Shown in pieces: positions 5,538 to 7,536 of a stretch of DNA of 7,536 nucleotides. The stretch is from Actinomycetes bacterium (lineage in GTDB: Bacteria > Actinomycetota > Actinomycetes > Streptosporangiales > Streptosporangiaceae): positions 1-7,536 of the forward strand of contig JAFACJ010000216.1 in assembly GCA_023425615.1 (NCBI GenBank), read 5' to 3'. Position 1 is the first letter of the stretch. Every line of letters starts with the position of its first letter. The notes under the pieces are model-generated. The model was not told where the DNA came from and ran no database searches. It saw only the letters and a program-made list of their open reading frames with translations. Made by a program: the position numbers and the translations under genes.

Positions 5538-6890
5538 GTGAACGTACAGGAGAGCAACGGCGACGGTGACCGCAAGCCGAACCGCTACCACTTCGACCGG
5601 CACACCCCCGAATACCGGCACCGGTTCGAGGAGATCACCCGGGAGATGCACGGCCGGTGCCCCATCGCCTGGTCCGACACCTACGGGGGCCACTGGGTGG
5701 CGGCGGGAAACCAGGAGGTCTTCGAACTCGCCGCCCGCTCGGTGGAATACCTCTCCAACGACCACGACGTCAAGGGCGAGCGGCGCGGCTACCGGGGGAT
5801 CACCATCCCCTCGTCGGGCGTGGCGATCCAGGGCGGCTTCCTGGAGATGGACCCGCCCGACCAGCGCCACTACCGGCAGGCGCTCAACCCCTACCTGTCA
5901 CCGGCCGCCATCGGACGCTGGATCCCGGTGATCGACGACATCGTGCGGGCCTGTCTCGACGAGCGGATCGAGACCGGCCGCATCGACTTCGTCGAGGACC
6001 TCGCCAACGTCGTCCCCGCCGTCTTCACCCTGGCGCTCATGGGCATCCCGCTGCGCAAGTGGGTCGTCTACAACGAGCCTGCGCACGCGTCGATCTACAC
6101 CCCGCCGCACTCGCCCGAGATGCACCGGGTCTTCGAACTGCTCCTGGAGATGAACCAGGACCTGGAGGACACGCTCAAGGAGGTGCGGGAGAACCCCCGG
6201 CCAGGACTGGTGAACGCGCTCATCAACGCCGACATCAACGGCAGGACGCCGCCCGACGAAGAGCTCCTGGGAGTCCTGCACCTGATCATCGGCGGCGGGT
6301 TCGACACCACCACGGCCCTCACCGCCCACGCGCTGGAGTGGCTCTCGGAGAACCCCGCCGAACGCGAGCGCCTCGACCGCGAACGTGACGCCCTGCTGGA
6401 CTCGGCGACCGAGGAGTTCTTGCGCTTCTACACCCCCGCCCCCGGCGACGGGCGCACCATCTCCGCCGACTGCGAGATCGCCGGAACCCGCTTCAAGGAG
6501 GGCGAACGGCTCTGGCTCTCCTGGGCGATGGCCAACCGGGACCCGGCCGCCTTCCCCGACCCCGCCCGGATCGATCTGGCGCGTGAGGGCAACCGGCACG
6601 CCAGCTTCGGGCTGGGCATCCACCGCTGCATCGGCTCCAACGTCGCGCGTACGGTGTTCAAGCGGATGCTCCTGGCCGTCTTGGACCGGATGCCCGACTA
6701 TGTGTGCGATCCCGATGGCGCGGTGCATTACGAGACGATCGGCGTCATCAACGGCATGCGCAACCTGCCCGCCGTCTTCACCCCCGGCCCCCGCCTCGGT
6801 CCCGGCCTGGAGGAGACCCTGGAGAGACTCCAGCACGTCTGCGACGAGCAGCGACTCGCCGAACCCGTCACCGTCCGGAGACCGCGCTGA
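5538..6890 (+). CDS. Cytochrome P450
   Basis: This is a soluble bacterial class I P450 of 450 residues with no membrane anchor. Its heme-thiolate signature is FGLGIHRCIG at 357-366, with Cys364 as the axial ligand. The I-helix oxygen-activation motif is GGGFDTTT (252-259; Asp256 and Thr257 form the acid-alcohol pair), the K-helix ExxR is Glu293-Arg296, and the I-helix region is preceded by the usual MDPPDQRHYRQAL C-helix segment (104-115). After the heme region comes the typical NLPAVFTPGPR end, then an extra tail of about 30 residues rich in Glu, Leu and Arg. The start is GTG at 5538. No ferredoxin or ferredoxin reductase gene is in the window, so redox partners must come from elsewhere. The reductase lies 137 bp upstream and the hydrolase 133 bp downstream, so all three could act on one substrate. 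I cannot assign a CYP family or a substrate. Confidence 0.96.
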   Translation: MNVQESNGDGDRKPNRYHFDRHTPEYRHRFEEITREMHGRCPIAWSDTYGGHWVAAGNQEVFELAARSVEYLSNDHDVKGERRGYRGITIPSSGVAIQGGFLEMDPPDQRHYRQALNPYLSPAAIGRWIPVIDDIVRACLDERIETGRIDFVEDLANVVPAVFTLALMGIPLRKWVVYNEPAHASIYTPPHSPEMHRVFELLLEMNQDLEDTLKEVRENPRPGLVNALINADINGRTPPDEELLGVLHLIIGGGFDTTTALTAHALEWLSENPAERERLDRERDALLDSATEEFLRFYTPAPGDGRTISADCEIAGTRFKEGERLWLSWAMANRDPAAFPDPARIDLAREGNRHASFGLGIHRCIGSNVARTVFKRMLLAVLDRMPDYVCDPDGAVHYETIGVINGMRNLPAVFTPGPRLGPGLEETLERLQHVCDEQRLAEPVTVRRPR

Positions 6891-6924
6891 GGGACGGGCG
6901 CCCCGCTCTCGGCGGCGACCATGC

Positions 6925-6960
6925 CCCGCCATATGGCGGGTAAAATCCGCCGTGCGGCGG
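6925..6960. promoter_or_regulatory. Tandem palindromic operator candidate upstream of the hydrolase gene
   Basis: A perfect 16-bp palindrome, CCCGCCATATGGCGGG (6925-6940), is followed by TAAAAT and a second dyad, CCGCC-GTGC-GGCGG (6947-6960). Both share the form CCGCC-N4-GGCGG and start at 6926 and 6947, a 21-bp period, about two helical turns. This puts the two dyads on the same DNA face, as expected for cooperative binding of two regulator dimers. It lies 64-99 bp before the hydrolase start. Neither hairpin has a T-run on the plus strand, so a terminator for the P450 gene is less likely. Confidence 0.55.
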
Positions 6961-6990
6961 TCGTTCCAGGGTTCGGGGACCGCACATGAT

Positions 6991-7006
6991 GGTGATTCCA
7001 GTCACA
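6991..7006. promoter_or_regulatory. CRP/GlxR-type binding site candidate
   Basis: GGTGA-TTCCAG-TCACA matches the CRP-family consensus TGTGA-N6-TCACA at nine of ten fixed positions. In actinomycetes the cAMP-responsive Crp/GlxR proteins bind this motif. Its centre is about 25 bp before the hydrolase ATG and just upstream of its ribosome-binding site, a position that suits repression if transcription starts nearby. Confidence 0.4.
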
Positions 7007-7023
7007 CCACCCCTGGAGTCGAT

Positions 7024-7536
7024 ATGACCACCACCGATCCGGCCCCGCTCGTGGGACCGCCTCCGCCCTTCGACACGGAGCTCGCCCCGGCTCTGCGGGT
7101 CCTCAACGAGTACCTCGCGCCGGACATGCTCAAGGACCTCGCCGGCATCGAGGCGCTCCGCCAGGGCAGCCCGGGTATCGCGGAGGTGCCGCGGGAGGCG
7201 CTCACCCGCGACGGTGCCTTCGTCGTCGAGGAGCGCGCGGTGCCCGGGCCCGCGGGCGCCCCGGACGTCTCCCTGCTCATCTGCCGTCCGGCGGCGTCCT
7301 CGGTTCCGGCGCCGGTGATCTACCACACCCACGGCGGAGGCATGGTCGTCGGTGACAACCGGTCGGGCCTGTCCGAGCTCCTCGACCTCGCCGAAGGGGT
7401 GGGGGCGGCCGTGGTGTCCGTCGAGTACCGGCTGGCGCCGGAGACACCCCACCCGGGTCCGGTGGAGGACTGCTACGCCGGACTGGTGTGGACGGCCGAG
7501 CACGCCGACGAGCTCGGCCTCGACGCCGGACGGATC
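7024..7536 (+). CDS. Alpha/beta hydrolase, HSL (hormone-sensitive-lipase-like) family, C-terminus cut by window edge
   Basis: This is the N-terminal 171 residues of an esterase of the bacterial HSL/GDXG group. The hallmark oxyanion-hole motif HGGG is at 103-106 in the strand-turn context VIYHTHGGGMVVGD, followed by VVSVEYRLAPE at 130-140 and the conserved P..VEDCYAGL..T at 146-157. The nucleophile Ser (GxSxGG), Asp and His lie beyond the right edge; the family is about 310-330 residues long. The protein begins with a Pro-rich stretch and no signal peptide, so it is probably cytoplasmic. ATG at 7024 follows GGAG (7015-7018) with five bases between; the ATGs at 6986 and 6989 are out of frame. 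The family cleaves short- to medium-chain esters or lactones. Its own dyad-rich upstream region suggests independent control from the P450 gene. Confidence 0.93.
   Translation, partial: MTTTDPAPLVGPPPPFDTELAPALRVLNEYLAPDMLKDLAGIEALRQGSPGIAEVPREALTRDGAFVVEERAVPGPAGAPDVSLLICRPAASSVPAPVIYHTHGGGMVVGDNRSGLSELLDLAEGVGAAVVSVEYRLAPETPHPGPVEDCYAGLVWTAEHADELGLDAGRI

Larger units (their letters stand above)
5423..5550. repeat. Three copies of an 11-bp word around the P450 start
   Basis: GAACGTACAGG occurs exactly at 5496-5506 and 5540-5550, 44 bp apart. A third copy, CAACGTAAAGG, lies at 5423-5433 with two mismatches, 73 bp before the second. The last copy covers the end of the GTG start codon. The layout suggests regulator-binding direct repeats, although short repeats can occur by chance. 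Confidence 0.4.

Noticed and set aside
5898..6932. A 344-codon minus-strand frame opposite the P450 gene
   Set aside because: It is antisense to conserved P450 motifs, has no recognisable family, and its composition is typical of a GC-driven shadow.
6925..6960. Intrinsic terminator after the P450 gene
   Set aside because: The hairpins are short, and the stretch after the first is TAAAAT, not a T-run, on the plus strand. On the minus strand ATTTTA follows one hairpin, but no minus-strand gene ends here. The exact 21-bp spacing fits operators better.

Overview
The window is very GC-rich DNA, with G or C at nearly every third codon position, frequent GTG starts and long spurious open frames opposite real genes. 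Together with the protein families present this suggests an actinomycete (Actinomadura, Streptosporangium or Streptomyces-like). I cannot place it more precisely. There is no RNA gene, CRISPR array, transposase or phage gene, and coding density is high. It looks like an accessory catabolic or oxidative-metabolism neighbourhood, not a housekeeping operon.

Left part, minus strand (1-1373). Two overlapping genes encode the FAD subunit (cut by the left edge) and the 2Fe-2S subunit of a molybdenum hydroxylase of the YagTSR/PaoABC aldehyde oxidoreductase type. The catalytic Mo subunit should lie further left, outside the window.

Centre, minus strand (1487-4384). One very long gene encodes a three-part fusion: an aminoglycoside-phosphotransferase-fold small-molecule kinase, a middle domain resembling a degenerate M23/lipoyl-like fold, and a complete class III PLP enzyme of the phosphoethanolamine/phosphohydroxylysine phospho-lyase type. 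The architecture suggests phosphorylation of an amino alcohol followed by elimination of phosphate and ammonia, giving an aldehyde. That aldehyde could be a substrate for the neighbouring Mo-hydroxylase or for the divergent aldo/keto reductase. This link is inference.

Right part, plus strand (4546-7536). An aldo/keto reductase diverges from the fusion gene across about 160 bp. It is followed by a cytochrome P450 (GTG start) and the N-terminal part of an HSL-type alpha/beta hydrolase, cut by the right edge. These three are separated by gaps of 137 and 133 bp that hold repeat and dyad structures, so they are probably controlled separately.

The most striking non-coding signal is in the P450-hydrolase gap. 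A CCGCC-N4-GGCGG dyad is repeated exactly 21 bp apart, and a near-consensus CRP/GlxR-type site (GGTGA-N6-TCACA) follows just before the hydrolase ribosome-binding site. The gap before the P450 carries an 11-bp word, GAACGTACAGG, twice exactly and once with two mismatches. No regulator gene is present in the window.
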